This document shows, one piece after another, positions 26,156 to 33,654 of a stretch of DNA of 64,000 bases. Made by a program: the position numbers and the translations under genes. Positions within the stretch are counted from its first letter, which is position 1. The number at the start of each line of letters is the position of its first letter. This DNA is from RGIG8748 sp045539515 (lineage in GTDB: Bacteria > Bacillota > Clostridia > UMGS1810). The notes under the pieces are model-generated. The model ran no database searches. It was not told the DNA's origin and was given only the letters and a program-made list of their open reading frames with translations. The DNA is taken from NCBI GenBank assembly GCA_045539515.1, contig JAZQFN010000087.1, positions 1 through 64,000 on the forward strand, given 5' to 3'.

Positions 26156-27091
26156 TTAGTTACATTCGGCCACAAGGGGACCTGCAAGCTCTTTAAGATA
26201 GAAAAGCTTACCGGGAAGTGTGGGCATAAATGTAGATGTAATGTTCATATCGGGTCCGTAGTGAAGTGTGGTAAGGAAGCTCATGCCCTGCCAGCCCATG
26301 CCACGGCCAAGAGCACCGTCACATCCGCCGATTATGTAGTCTGCCTGGAGGAAAAGACCGGGTCCAATGGTATTGGCTCTGCAGGGTACTAAAGTTGTGC
26401 GGCTCTTAAAGCTTGTGATGGCATTCTGCTCTATGGTAAGAGGATGAAGCTTTGCGCCTATGCGATAGCAAGCTGACTTCCACTCTTCAACCGATGCATA
26501 GTCCTCTGCAAACTGTGGCTCCCAGAAAGCAATATGGCACATTCTGCCTATGCCGAATACAAGCACCAGCTTTGCACCTTCCTCTTTAAGTGCTTTGATT
26601 TTATCGGGATATGTGGGTAAGTTTTCCTTGGTGGCAAAGTTTCTCTGTGCTTCGGGAACAGTTTTATTAAGCTTATTAAAGAAAGCCTGCTTCATGCTGA
26701 ATTCAAAGGAAGCGGGATTTGTACTGTCTAATGTATTGCCTTCGCCGTCTGCCCATTCATCCATGTTGAAGGTGTATACATGGGAGCAGTCCACATCCCA
26801 TTCGTTGATGAAATATGCCGCCCACTTGTACATGCCCATGGGTCCTACAGGAAGTATCATGGCAAGCTTTTCGCCTTTTTCAGCACTGAGCTTAATCTGC
26901 TGTGCAATTTCGTGACCCATAAGGGTGTCAAATTCATAGATATTTTCACATTCTATAGGGTTAAAATCCTTGTTCCAGAAATCTTCCCTCTTAACGCCCA
27001 TGTCGCAGCATTTGTCAATTTTTTCCATATCCCAGCCCTTGGGATAAAAACCTTCTAAAAGGCTGCCTTTAACTGTTGATAAAAAATCCAT
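26156..27091 (-). CDS. NagB-like sugar-phosphate isomerase/deaminase-fold protein
   Basis: A 311-residue protein of the glucosamine-6-phosphate isomerase/6-phosphogluconolactonase fold. FNMDEW (about 107-112) keeps the Asp of the NagB DEY motif, and GIGRMCHIAFWEP aligns with the NagB GxxNDGHIAFNEP loop. That loop's His and Glu are kept, but the Asp of DGH is replaced by Met and the Gly by Cys. In E. coli NagB this Asp (141) takes part in ring opening, so the reaction here may differ. AAAGGAGA precedes the ATG. It is flanked by PIG-L and DUF4838 genes, which suggests amino-sugar metabolism; standard GlcN-6-P deaminase activity is uncertain. Confidence 0.75.
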   Translation of the reverse strand: MDFLSTVKGSLLEGFYPKGWDMEKIDKCCDMGVKREDFWNKDFNPIECENIYEFDTLMGHEIAQQIKLSAEKGEKLAMILPVGPMGMYKWAAYFINEWDVDCSHVYTFNMDEWADGEGNTLDSTNPASFEFSMKQAFFNKLNKTVPEAQRNFATKENLPTYPDKIKALKEEGAKLVLVFGIGRMCHIAFWEPQFAEDYASVEEWKSACYRIGAKLHPLTIEQNAITSFKSRTTLVPCRANTIGPGLFLQADYIIGGCDGALGRGMGWQGMSFLTTLHYGPDMNITSTFMPTLPGKLFYLKELAGPLVAECN

Positions 27092-27142
27092 TTTTGATTT
27101 CTCCTTTTGATATATTAATAATTTTATTAAACACTGATTAGT

Positions 27143-27212
27143 ATGTCATTCTGAACGCAGTGAAGAATCTTCTTTACAAAGGAGATTCCTCGGCTTCGCC
27201 TCGGAATGACAA
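27143..27212. repeat. REPIN-like repeat copy 2 (two inverted arms)
   Basis: TGTCATTCTGAACGCAGTG...GAATC and the inverted GATTCCTCGG...GGAATGACA, separated by a short spacer: two arms facing each other. It lies just upstream of the NagB-like gene, in the 449-nt gap 27092-27540 that also holds two other repeats. Confidence 0.8.
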
Positions 27213-27316
27213 GATGATAGTGTCTGCGCTTTTTACATTCCGAGGAATAGAAAAAAAGATGCAGAATGTTCAAACTGCGCCCAAGCTTTGCTTGGGTTTG
27301 CCCGAAGGCGGTGGTG

Positions 27317-27418
27317 AGGTGCAACCACTTTAATAGCATTATTGCTGAATTTGGCGGAAGTACCACCTCATCCACCGCTTATGCGGTCCCCCTTCCCCTC
27401 CCAAGGGGAAGGCTTTTT
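27317..27418. repeat. dispersed GC-rich palindromic repeat
   Basis: On the minus strand it contains GCCTTCCCCTTGGGAGGGG, then GACCGCATAAGCGGT and GATGAGGTGG. It combines an inner hairpin (CCGC/GCGG), a CCCCTT/AAGGGG palindrome and an outer inverted repeat (GGTGAGGTG near 27313 with CACCTCATCC near 27363). I recognise the general style as a repeat common in gut Firmicutes assemblies; only one copy is in this window. Confidence 0.5.
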
Positions 27419-27450
27419 ATATCTCACTGATAAATCCCTATTTATATTTC

Positions 27451-27512
27451 ACAAATCTGCCAAAGCGGATTTGCACCTTACTTCTTCACTATTCCATATT
27501 ACTTATTACCTA
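27451..27512. repeat. 3'-end repeat, copy A
   Basis: Hairpin AAATCTGCCAAAGCGGATTT followed by TTCACTATTCCATATTACTT and ATTACC. It matches copy B at 41.83-41.89 kb in order and orientation, and both lie just after the stop of a minus-strand gene. Confidence 0.7.
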
Positions 27513-27539
27513 TTGACATTTGTCAACGACAAATGTCAA
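27513..27539. repeat. perfect 12-bp inverted repeat after the PIG-L gene
   Basis: TTGACATTTGTC, a 3-nt loop, and GACAAATGTCAA, ending 1 nt from the PIG-L stop. It has no T tract, so it is an mRNA 3'-end hairpin or a dyad protein site rather than a classic terminator. Confidence 0.7.
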
Positions 27540-27540
27540 T

Positions 27541-28239
27541 TTACGGCAGTAAACGTTTGGGTAATACCTTAGGCCATACCAACTCCTGGGTAAATGCCTC
27601 CGCATAATCCACTCCGCACTGAAGTCCGCGGAATTTTGAACAGGTACGCACAAAATCTGCAAAGTCTATATGGTCGTGATCCCTCATCCATTTGAGCTGA
27701 CTTTCGTGACATTCAAGCATCTGAAGTTTAAGCTCAATTTCGTCGGTGATATCCACATACTCTGTGGGGTTAAAATTCATACCTGCAAGATTATCCATAT
27801 AGTATATAGGCACTACCCTTGCCTTACCCTCCGCACCGTAGTGAGGAACGCTTGCACCGAAGGAAGCATCAAACACCAGTTTCTGCACAGCAAGATGGTC
27901 GGGCATATAGTCTGTGGGACTGTGGGTAATTATAAAATCAGGCTGAACCTTCTTGATAAGGGCAATTAGTTTATCCCTTTGCTCAATTGAGCATCCGTTA
28001 GGGAGTAAATCACCCACATCCAAAGTGACAACCTCAATACTCGCAAGTGAACCTGCCTTCTTTGCCTCACCTATGCGCATAACTCTTAAATCCTCAGGGC
28101 TTATAATTTCGTGACCCATATTGCCGTTTGCCACATGGCATACTGTAACCTTATCGCCGCGCTTTACGCATTTAGCAAGAGTTCCGCTGCAGGATATTTC
28201 TATATCGTCGGGGTGTGCCCCTACAGCTAATACATTCAT
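27541..28239 (-). CDS. PIG-L family deacetylase
   Basis: A 232-residue LmbE/PIG-L zinc-dependent deacetylase. Metal site AHPDDIE near residues 8-14, with HSPTDYMPDH supplying the distal His. Relatives remove acetyl groups from GlcNAc in GlcNAc-inositol, GlcNAc-malate or diacetylchitobiose. GGGAGG precedes the ATG. It is transcribed away from the AraC-type regulator across 122 nt and heads the series PIG-L, NagB-like, DUF4838; repeats and terminators between these genes suggest separate transcripts. It is likely cytosolic and acts on an N-acetyl sugar. Confidence 0.88.
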   Translation of the reverse strand: MNVLAVGAHPDDIEISCSGTLAKCVKRGDKVTVCHVANGNMGHEIISPEDLRVMRIGEAKKAGSLASIEVVTLDVGDLLPNGCSIEQRDKLIALIKKVQPDFIITHSPTDYMPDHLAVQKLVFDASFGASVPHYGAEGKARVVPIYYMDNLAGMNFNPTEYVDITDEIELKLQMLECHESQLKWMRDHDHIDFADFVRTCSKFRGLQCGVDYAEAFTQELVWPKVLPKRLLP

Positions 28240-28262
28240 ACTTTAAAACCTCCCTTAAAATA

Positions 28263-28291
28263 TTGACATTACTGTAATTTGATTATATAAT
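28263..28291 (+). promoter_or_regulatory. promoter for the AraC-type regulator
   Basis: TTGACA (28263-28268), 17-nt spacer and TATAAT (28286-28291): a perfect sigma-A consensus, about 70 nt before the start, in the divergent region with PIG-L. Confidence 0.85.
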
Positions 28292-28361
28292 AGCTATGTC
28301 GTTTTGTATTTATCAATTATTACTCAAGATTTATCATTTTGTCCGCAGAGGGGTGTTTGCT

Positions 28362-29237
28362 GTGTTCGATATGCAACCTATAAAAGATGAAATCGTCCTT
28401 AAAGGCTTTAATTCCATATACTATTTTGAAATGGGAAAGAACTTTACCCACGAGCCGGAAAGTCACGACTTTTGGGAGATGGTATATGTAGACAATGGAA
28501 GTATCTATGCCATAACAGACGGCGTGGGCATAAGTCTTAATCAAGGACAAGCAATATTCCATAAACCAAATGAACTTCACGCCCATATATCTGACAAAAA
28601 ATCTCCCAACAATATGCTTGTTGTGGCATTTACCGCAGAAGGCGAAGCTATGGAATACTTTAAGGGAAAAACCTTTACCCTTGATAAGACAAGCAAAATT
28701 TTGCTTTCTCTTTTCCTTGAAGAAGCAAAAAATGCTCTTGTCAATGTGCCCGGAAACTACAACAACAAAGGAAATCTTGATTTTTCCAAAAGCTCTTTTG
28801 GTGCCGTTCAGCTTCTTGGATGCCACTTCACGGAGTTTTTAATAAAGCTTATACGCATAGGTTCTAAAGCAAGCGCAAGGCTTGTATCTGACGAAAATTC
28901 CAGAAACATAGCCACAAATTCTCTTTGCGAGCTTATAGCCGAATATATGAAAAAGAATGTGCGCGGAAACCTTACACTTAAGGAGCTTTGCACAGCCTTT
29001 TCCATGGGAAAAACAAAAATATGCTCCATATTTGGTGAATGGTCGGGAAAAAGCCCCATGGAATACTATCAAGTTCTTAAGATAAGCGAGGCAAAAAGGC
29101 TCTTAAGAGAAAATGTCTACTCCGTAAGCCAGATTTCGGAAATCCTGGGCTACACAACCATACACAACTTTTCCAGAGCATTTAAAAAAGCCGCAGGACT
29201 CTCTCCCACGGCTTATATTAAAAGTATTATTTCATAA
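28362..29237 (+). CDS. AraC family transcriptional regulator
   Basis: A protein of about 291 residues with an N-terminal cupin-like sensor (ESHDFWEMVYVDNGS, GQAIFHKPNELHAH) and a C-terminal double helix-turn-helix (NLTLKELCTAFSMGKTKICS; VSQISEILGYTTIHNFSRAF; KKAAGLSPTAYI). It probably activates the adjacent sugar-use genes upon ligand binding. I choose the GTG at 28362, 8 nt after GAGGGG; the ATG at 28371 is the alternative, and a longer frame from 28296 lacks a site. It is divergent from PIG-L and overlaps the convergent isomerase gene by 11 nt at the 3' ends. Confidence 0.9.
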   Translation: MFDMQPIKDEIVLKGFNSIYYFEMGKNFTHEPESHDFWEMVYVDNGSIYAITDGVGISLNQGQAIFHKPNELHAHISDKKSPNNMLVVAFTAEGEAMEYFKGKTFTLDKTSKILLSLFLEEAKNALVNVPGNYNNKGNLDFSKSSFGAVQLLGCHFTEFLIKLIRIGSKASARLVSDENSRNIATNSLCELIAEYMKKNVRGNLTLKELCTAFSMGKTKICSIFGEWSGKSPMEYYQVLKISEAKRLLRENVYSVSQISEILGYTTIHNFSRAFKKAAGLSPTAYIKSIIS

Positions 29238-30063
29238 GATAGTCGTACACGGCTTTTATATATTTAAGCTTTTCACCTTTTAACTCAAAAGGCATATTGT
29301 AGCTTTCGCCGGGGATTTCCAAATTGAAAAGTCCGGTGTAATCAATCTCTTTTAAAGTGTCAATTACTTCCTTAAAGTTTACGTTGCCTCTGCCAAAAGG
29401 CATCATATGCTGGTCGGTTTCGCCCTGATTGTCGGCAATGTGAAGTGCCTTAAGCTTGCTTCCTGCTTTAAGAATAAACTCCCTTTGATTTTTGGCGGTA
29501 AGGTTAAGGTGACCTGTATCAAGGCAAATTGCAAATCGGTCGCTTACAACTGCATCTATAATATAAAGAAGGTCGTCTGCATTTTCGTCAACAAGGAAAG
29601 GCTCATCAGGACTAAAGGGTCGAAGGTTTTCAAGACATATATAAATATCCTTATCCTTAATGTGCTCTGCCACCAATCTAAGACTTTCGATATTTTTCTC
29701 TTGTTTTTCTTCCTTGGTAAGGTTTGTTCCAAAGAGATTGTCGCAATGGAGAACCATATTTTTAATGCCTATGGCTTCATACATATCTATCCACTTGCAA
29801 AGCTCTCTTATGTCATCCTCGCCTGAGCATATTTTTACCTTAAGCCACAGGTGTCCCTGAGATATCTCAAAATTACGCTCCTTGGCAAATTCTCCGAATT
29901 TTTTGCCCGTTTCTATGTAGTTATCCCCTCTTTGTAAAAGCATGAGCCCGTGTTCATCAGAAAGCTCACAGCAATATATGCCGTTTTTAATAAACTCTTC
30001 AACGGCTTTTTCGGGGGTTAATTCAATATAATAACTTGACCATAAACTTAATTTTGCTTTCAT
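29227..30063 (-). CDS. sugar phosphate isomerase/epimerase family protein
   Basis: A 278-residue TIM barrel (AP-endonuclease-2 superfamily). Probable metal ligands: ICLENLRP (Glu), CLDTGHLN (Asp/His), LKALHIADNQG (His) and NLEIPGE (Glu). It overlaps the upstream MFS gene by 1 nt (TAATG), so transport and isomerisation are coupled. The 3' end overlaps the convergent AraC gene by 11 nt with no terminator between. It probably converts the sugar imported by the MFS protein. Confidence 0.85.
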   Translation of the reverse strand: MKAKLSLWSSYYIELTPEKAVEEFIKNGIYCCELSDEHGLMLLQRGDNYIETGKKFGEFAKERNFEISQGHLWLKVKICSGEDDIRELCKWIDMYEAIGIKNMVLHCDNLFGTNLTKEEKQEKNIESLRLVAEHIKDKDIYICLENLRPFSPDEPFLVDENADDLLYIIDAVVSDRFAICLDTGHLNLTAKNQREFILKAGSKLKALHIADNQGETDQHMMPFGRGNVNFKEVIDTLKEIDYTGLFNLEIPGESYNMPFELKGEKLKYIKAVYDYLMK

Positions 30064-31262
30064 TACTGTTCTCCTTTATTTCTTTTGGGTATTGTAATAA
30101 TTGTACCGAAAGCCATAAGAGCAAACCACACAAGGATGAGATTTCCCCAGCCTATGGTTTTAACTGCATTGGCAAAGATAACGCTGGAAAGCGCCGCCGA
30201 GCCGTAGCTTATGAAGTCGAGAAATCCGGTAGCAGAGGACACCATGCCTGTGTCACGAAGTCCGGGGCAATATCTGCTCCACATAATAGCCGCTGCAGCA
30301 TCTGCCGCAAGAACAGCCACAACAAAAAGCACAATGTTGACACTTGGAGTCTTTACAAAATACATCAGTATGAAAAACACCGCTGAAACAAGGAAAAATG
30401 CAAAGAGTGCACGGTACATATTGTGTCTTAGTTTTTCGTATACAAATACTGCAAGGAAGGTGGCAAAGGATATTATAAAGCTTGCCACTGTAAATATAAG
30501 TGCCGCTGTATCTGCGGAAAAGCCCAGATATTGCTTAAAGTATGTAGGCATCCAGAACACTACCGTTGTGCGAGTTACGCCTGTAACTGCAGATATAAGT
30601 GTAAAGCGGATTATTCTGTGTTTAATAAGTACGCCTATACTTCCGCCCTTTTCTTCCTTTTGGATTTTGAACTTGTTGTAGGATACAAAACCCTTCTTTT
30701 CAAATATTGTAAATATAATAAATGCCAGCACCGCCATGGCAACAAGGAAGCCCGTACTTGCAAAGAACACCCCCTGCCACACAAGAACCGCCGCGGCTAC
30801 ACCTGCCATAGGAGAACCGAGGAAGGATGCAAAGGTGTAACCGAGAGAGCATCTTGTAGCGTATATGGGTTCGGTATTTTCCGCAACAACCTTGGTCATG
30901 GGGCCGTATATCATGGCAAGGAAAAATCCCGTACATCCGAACATGGCATTTGCACCGCTAAGGCTTACAGAGGTCATAGCAGGAAACAGCATATTGGAAA
31001 CACCTGCAAGAAGCAAGCCAAGGCTTATCATATATTTAGCCTTTATTTTATCCCCTATTATGCCATTTATAAGCTGACCTACTGCATAGCACAAAAAGTA
31101 CACAGAGGACACACTGCCTATAAATGCCTCGCTGAAGCCATCCTCCAGCATATGGGGAGTTACTGCACCTAAGATATTTCGCGCAAAGTATACTGCAAGA
31201 TAAGACACCGAGCACAGGGTACCTATATATATTGCTTTTTTAGCATTTTGGCTGATTGTCAT
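30063..31262 (-). CDS. MFS transporter, OPA/GlpT-like
   Basis: A 399-residue, 12-helix major facilitator. The N-terminal region (SYLAVYFARNILGAVTPHML) and GQLINGIIGDK (MFS loop 2-3 motif) resemble the organophosphate:phosphate antiporter branch (GlpT/UhpT/PgtP), so a phosphorylated or acidic sugar is a possible cargo. AAGG lies 8 nt before the ATG. It is translationally coupled to the isomerase. The 165-nt gap upstream contains a double-arm REPIN-like repeat. Confidence 0.82.
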   Translation of the reverse strand: MTISQNAKKAIYIGTLCSVSYLAVYFARNILGAVTPHMLEDGFSEAFIGSVSSVYFLCYAVGQLINGIIGDKIKAKYMISLGLLLAGVSNMLFPAMTSVSLSGANAMFGCTGFFLAMIYGPMTKVVAENTEPIYATRCSLGYTFASFLGSPMAGVAAAVLVWQGVFFASTGFLVAMAVLAFIIFTIFEKKGFVSYNKFKIQKEEKGGSIGVLIKHRIIRFTLISAVTGVTRTTVVFWMPTYFKQYLGFSADTAALIFTVASFIISFATFLAVFVYEKLRHNMYRALFAFFLVSAVFFILMYFVKTPSVNIVLFVVAVLAADAAAAIMWSRYCPGLRDTGMVSSATGFLDFISYGSAALSSVIFANAVKTIGWGNLILVWFALMAFGTIITIPKRNKGEQ

Positions 31263-31350
31263 TATTGATACCTTCTTTTGTATATTTTAGAATTGTAAAT
31301 TCAAATTTTAGCTTATCACCGAGTTTAACAAGTGAGGACCTTACTTATGT

Positions 31351-31439
31351 GTGTCATCCTGAGGCGAAGCTGAAGGATCTCCATAACAAATGAGCTGCTC
31401 AATTTTAATGAAGATTCTTCGCTACGCTCAGAATGACAT
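31351..31439. repeat. REPIN-like repeat copy 3 (two inverted arms)
   Basis: Arm TGTCATCCTGAGGCGAAGC...GGATCT and inverted arm GAAGATTCTTCGCTACGCTC...AATGACA, about 30 nt apart. The right arm overlaps the end of the serine hydrolase gene and supplies its last three codons and stop. Confidence 0.85.
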
Positions 31440-32621
31440 ATTGGTAACGAGTTCCTCATACAAAGCATTTCTCATTTCGGTCTGAATCTTAAGCGGCCAG
31501 TTGTGAACATGTTGGAAATATGTAAAAGAAAGCTTATTCTTTGTGTCAACCATAGAGAAAGCACCTGCGGCACCATCCCAGCCAAATTCCCCCACGGGAC
31601 TTATGGAACCGCTTTTTTCGGGGTTGATATGTGTGCGGACACCAAGCCCATAACCGTAACCGGGACGCATATTATCAAAATCATCGCATTGCTTTCCGGT
31701 TAGGTGATTAGTACCCATAAGCTTTACGGTATCTTCCTTTAATATTCTGTTGCCGTTTTTGGCTACACCACCCGATGCAAGTGCGTCAAGAAAAAGTGCA
31801 TAGTCCTCTGTACATGAGGTAAGCCCTGCCCCACCGCTTTCATATTCGGGTGACAGGTTGTACATACATTCCAAAGGCAACCTTTCGGGATTGCCCTTTT
31901 CATCAAATATATATCTTGCCGCATAATCATCAAGTCTTTCTCTGCAAATACCAAAAAATGTATTTTTCATACCTATTGGTTCAAAAACATTTTCTTTCAT
32001 GTATTCACTGAATTTCTGCCCCGACCATATTTCAATGAGGGCACCAAGTATATCGTGACAAAGGCTATAGCGATATCTTGTACCGGGTTCAAAGCCCAGA
32101 ACACAGTTTGAAAGCTCCCCTGCCATATCTCTTGTGGTGGTTCTGCCTTCCTCTATCGCCTTTTTAAAATAGTCTGCCTGCAGATTATAGTCAAAGCCTG
32201 CTCCCATGGTAAAAAGATGCTTTACCGTTATGGGATTTTTGGCATAGCCGTCTACCGATGCATGGGCATCCTCCCCAAACGAAGCACCCGAGGCAATTTT
32301 TGCAGCGTTTACAGTATCAAAATCCTCACTGCTCACACGCATTTTGCCAAACTCCGGCATAAACTTACTTATGGGGTCTTGAAGGGTGAATTTGCCCTTT
32401 TCCATAAGCTGAAGTGCCGCCGTGCAGGTGAGCATCTTGGTCATGGAAAATATAAGATATATCTCATTTCCGTCCATGGGCTTGTTTTCCTCTTTATCCC
32501 TTTTGCCTGTGTAATAGCGGAAAAGCTCCTTGTGATCCTTGTACACTATGCAATCAACACCGGGAACCTTAACTTCCGTCGTAAGATAGTCCATATATTC
32601 TTTCAGCTTTGTAAAGTCCAT
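31428..32621 (-). CDS. serine hydrolase (beta-lactamase/class C fold)
   Basis: A 397-residue beta-lactamase-like hydrolase. The SxxK motif is SMTK in YLIFSMTKMLTC; the Tyr of the second motif is in RYSLCHD; GYGLGVRTH sits near the C-terminal region. Relatives act as esterases or DD-peptidases. There is no signal peptide, so a cytosolic esterase is likelier than a cell-wall enzyme. GAGG lies 8 nt upstream of the ATG. It is third in a minus-strand run after two SGNH hydrolases (3-nt gap). Its C-terminal Met-Ser-Phe-stop is encoded by a repeat arm. Confidence 0.85.
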   Translation of the reverse strand: MDFTKLKEYMDYLTTEVKVPGVDCIVYKDHKELFRYYTGKRDKEENKPMDGNEIYLIFSMTKMLTCTAALQLMEKGKFTLQDPISKFMPEFGKMRVSSEDFDTVNAAKIASGASFGEDAHASVDGYAKNPITVKHLFTMGAGFDYNLQADYFKKAIEEGRTTTRDMAGELSNCVLGFEPGTRYRYSLCHDILGALIEIWSGQKFSEYMKENVFEPIGMKNTFFGICRERLDDYAARYIFDEKGNPERLPLECMYNLSPEYESGGAGLTSCTEDYALFLDALASGGVAKNGNRILKEDTVKLMGTNHLTGKQCDDFDNMRPGYGYGLGVRTHINPEKSGSISPVGEFGWDGAAGAFSMVDTKNKLSFTYFQHVHNWPLKIQTEMRNALYEELVTNMSF

Positions 32622-32624
32622 ATT

Positions 32625-33638
32625 TCAAACCTCAATATATTTTTTAATTTCTTTTGTATAACCTATTGCGTAAAACACATTGCCGAGGTCGGTAAAGTGA
32701 ACCTTATCGGCAAAATAGCAATCCTCATAGCAAGGAACAAAGTCCTTTGCATTAATGCAGGTAACAGTCGGAAAATCCTTTGCCACATTTGCCAGAATTT
32801 GTCTTACCTCCTCCAGGGAGGAAACTCTCTTTTTGTTTTCGCCTATCTCTTGTTTTATTATATCTTCATTTTTTATGTTTTCTTCAATATATTTGTTATC
32901 CAGAGGGAGGGTGAAAAATATCCTTTTATCGGGATATAGAGTAGTTAAAGCCTCAAGATAAGCATGCGCTTCTTCGCCGTTTCCGAGCCTATATGATGCC
33001 CAGTCGTTGATGCCATATGCCACTGTGATAAAATCCGGCTCGAATCCCTCTGCAATGTAGACATTTTCTCTGCGGAAGCAATCACCGCCCACAGCCTGAT
33101 TTATAATATTGGCATCAAGCTCATCTGCAACTATGTTCATATAAGTATTACAGAAATGATTGGGATGATATCCCTGAACAAGAGAATCTCCCAAAGTGAG
33201 TATTTTGAGGGTACGGTTGTGGGGCTTGAAATCTTTTGGCAAAGACAGATTTTTAAGCTTTAAACAGGCTGTAGTGGGGAAATACAAAGTAACACGCTTA
33301 AATTCCTCCGACAGAGAAACAGCAAATGTAAAGGTATCTTTATCGGTATTTGTATTTTTGCATACGCCGTGGCGGTAAACACCGTCTACCTTTAAATCAA
33401 TGGAATAATACTCGCGGACTGTACCGGGGCTTATTTCGTAATCAAAGGATATTTCTCCGCCCTTTGTGAAAAACTCCAGTCGGATATTTGAGGTGCCGAA
33501 TATCTTGGTGCCGCAACCGTAATCTAAAAGATCCTGCTCCTGTTTTTGAGTAAAACGGGAAAAACACACATACCCGTCTTTTTCATAAACTCTCAGTGCT
33601 CCCAGAGTTATTTCTTTAATCTGATTTACCTCAGTCAT
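32625..33638 (-). CDS. SGNH/GDSL hydrolase
   Basis: A 337-residue SGNH hydrolase. An N-terminal beta-rich region (about 1-170) is followed by the catalytic domain: block I TLGDSLVQGYHP (Ser), block II GGDCFR (Gly), block III VAYGIND (Asn) and block V DKVHFTDLG (Asp and His). Such two-domain enzymes often deacetylate carbohydrates. I start at the ATG at 33638 (GAGGAG 8 nt upstream); a GTG one codon earlier is equally in frame. It lies 16 nt after the second SGNH gene and 3 nt before the serine hydrolase. Confidence 0.85.
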   Translation of the reverse strand: MTEVNQIKEITLGALRVYEKDGYVCFSRFTQKQEQDLLDYGCGTKIFGTSNIRLEFFTKGGEISFDYEISPGTVREYYSIDLKVDGVYRHGVCKNTNTDKDTFTFAVSLSEEFKRVTLYFPTTACLKLKNLSLPKDFKPHNRTLKILTLGDSLVQGYHPNHFCNTYMNIVADELDANIINQAVGGDCFRRENVYIAEGFEPDFITVAYGINDWASYRLGNGEEAHAYLEALTTLYPDKRIFFTLPLDNKYIEENIKNEDIIKQEIGENKKRVSSLEEVRQILANVAKDFPTVTCINAKDFVPCYEDCYFADKVHFTDLGNVFYAIGYTKEIKKYIEV

Positions 33639-33654
33639 CACAAAAGCTCCTCAA

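Noticed and set aside
27143..27418. Insertion sequence remnant
   Set aside because: Palindromic repeats only; no transposase fragment or target-site duplication was recognised.
30531..31172. 213-codon plus-strand frame opposite the MFS gene
   Set aside because: Lys/Cys/Tyr-rich antisense shadow of a membrane protein.
32217..32939. 240-codon plus-strand frame opposite two hydrolase genes
   Set aside because: It spans the junction of two real minus-strand genes and has an artefactual composition.
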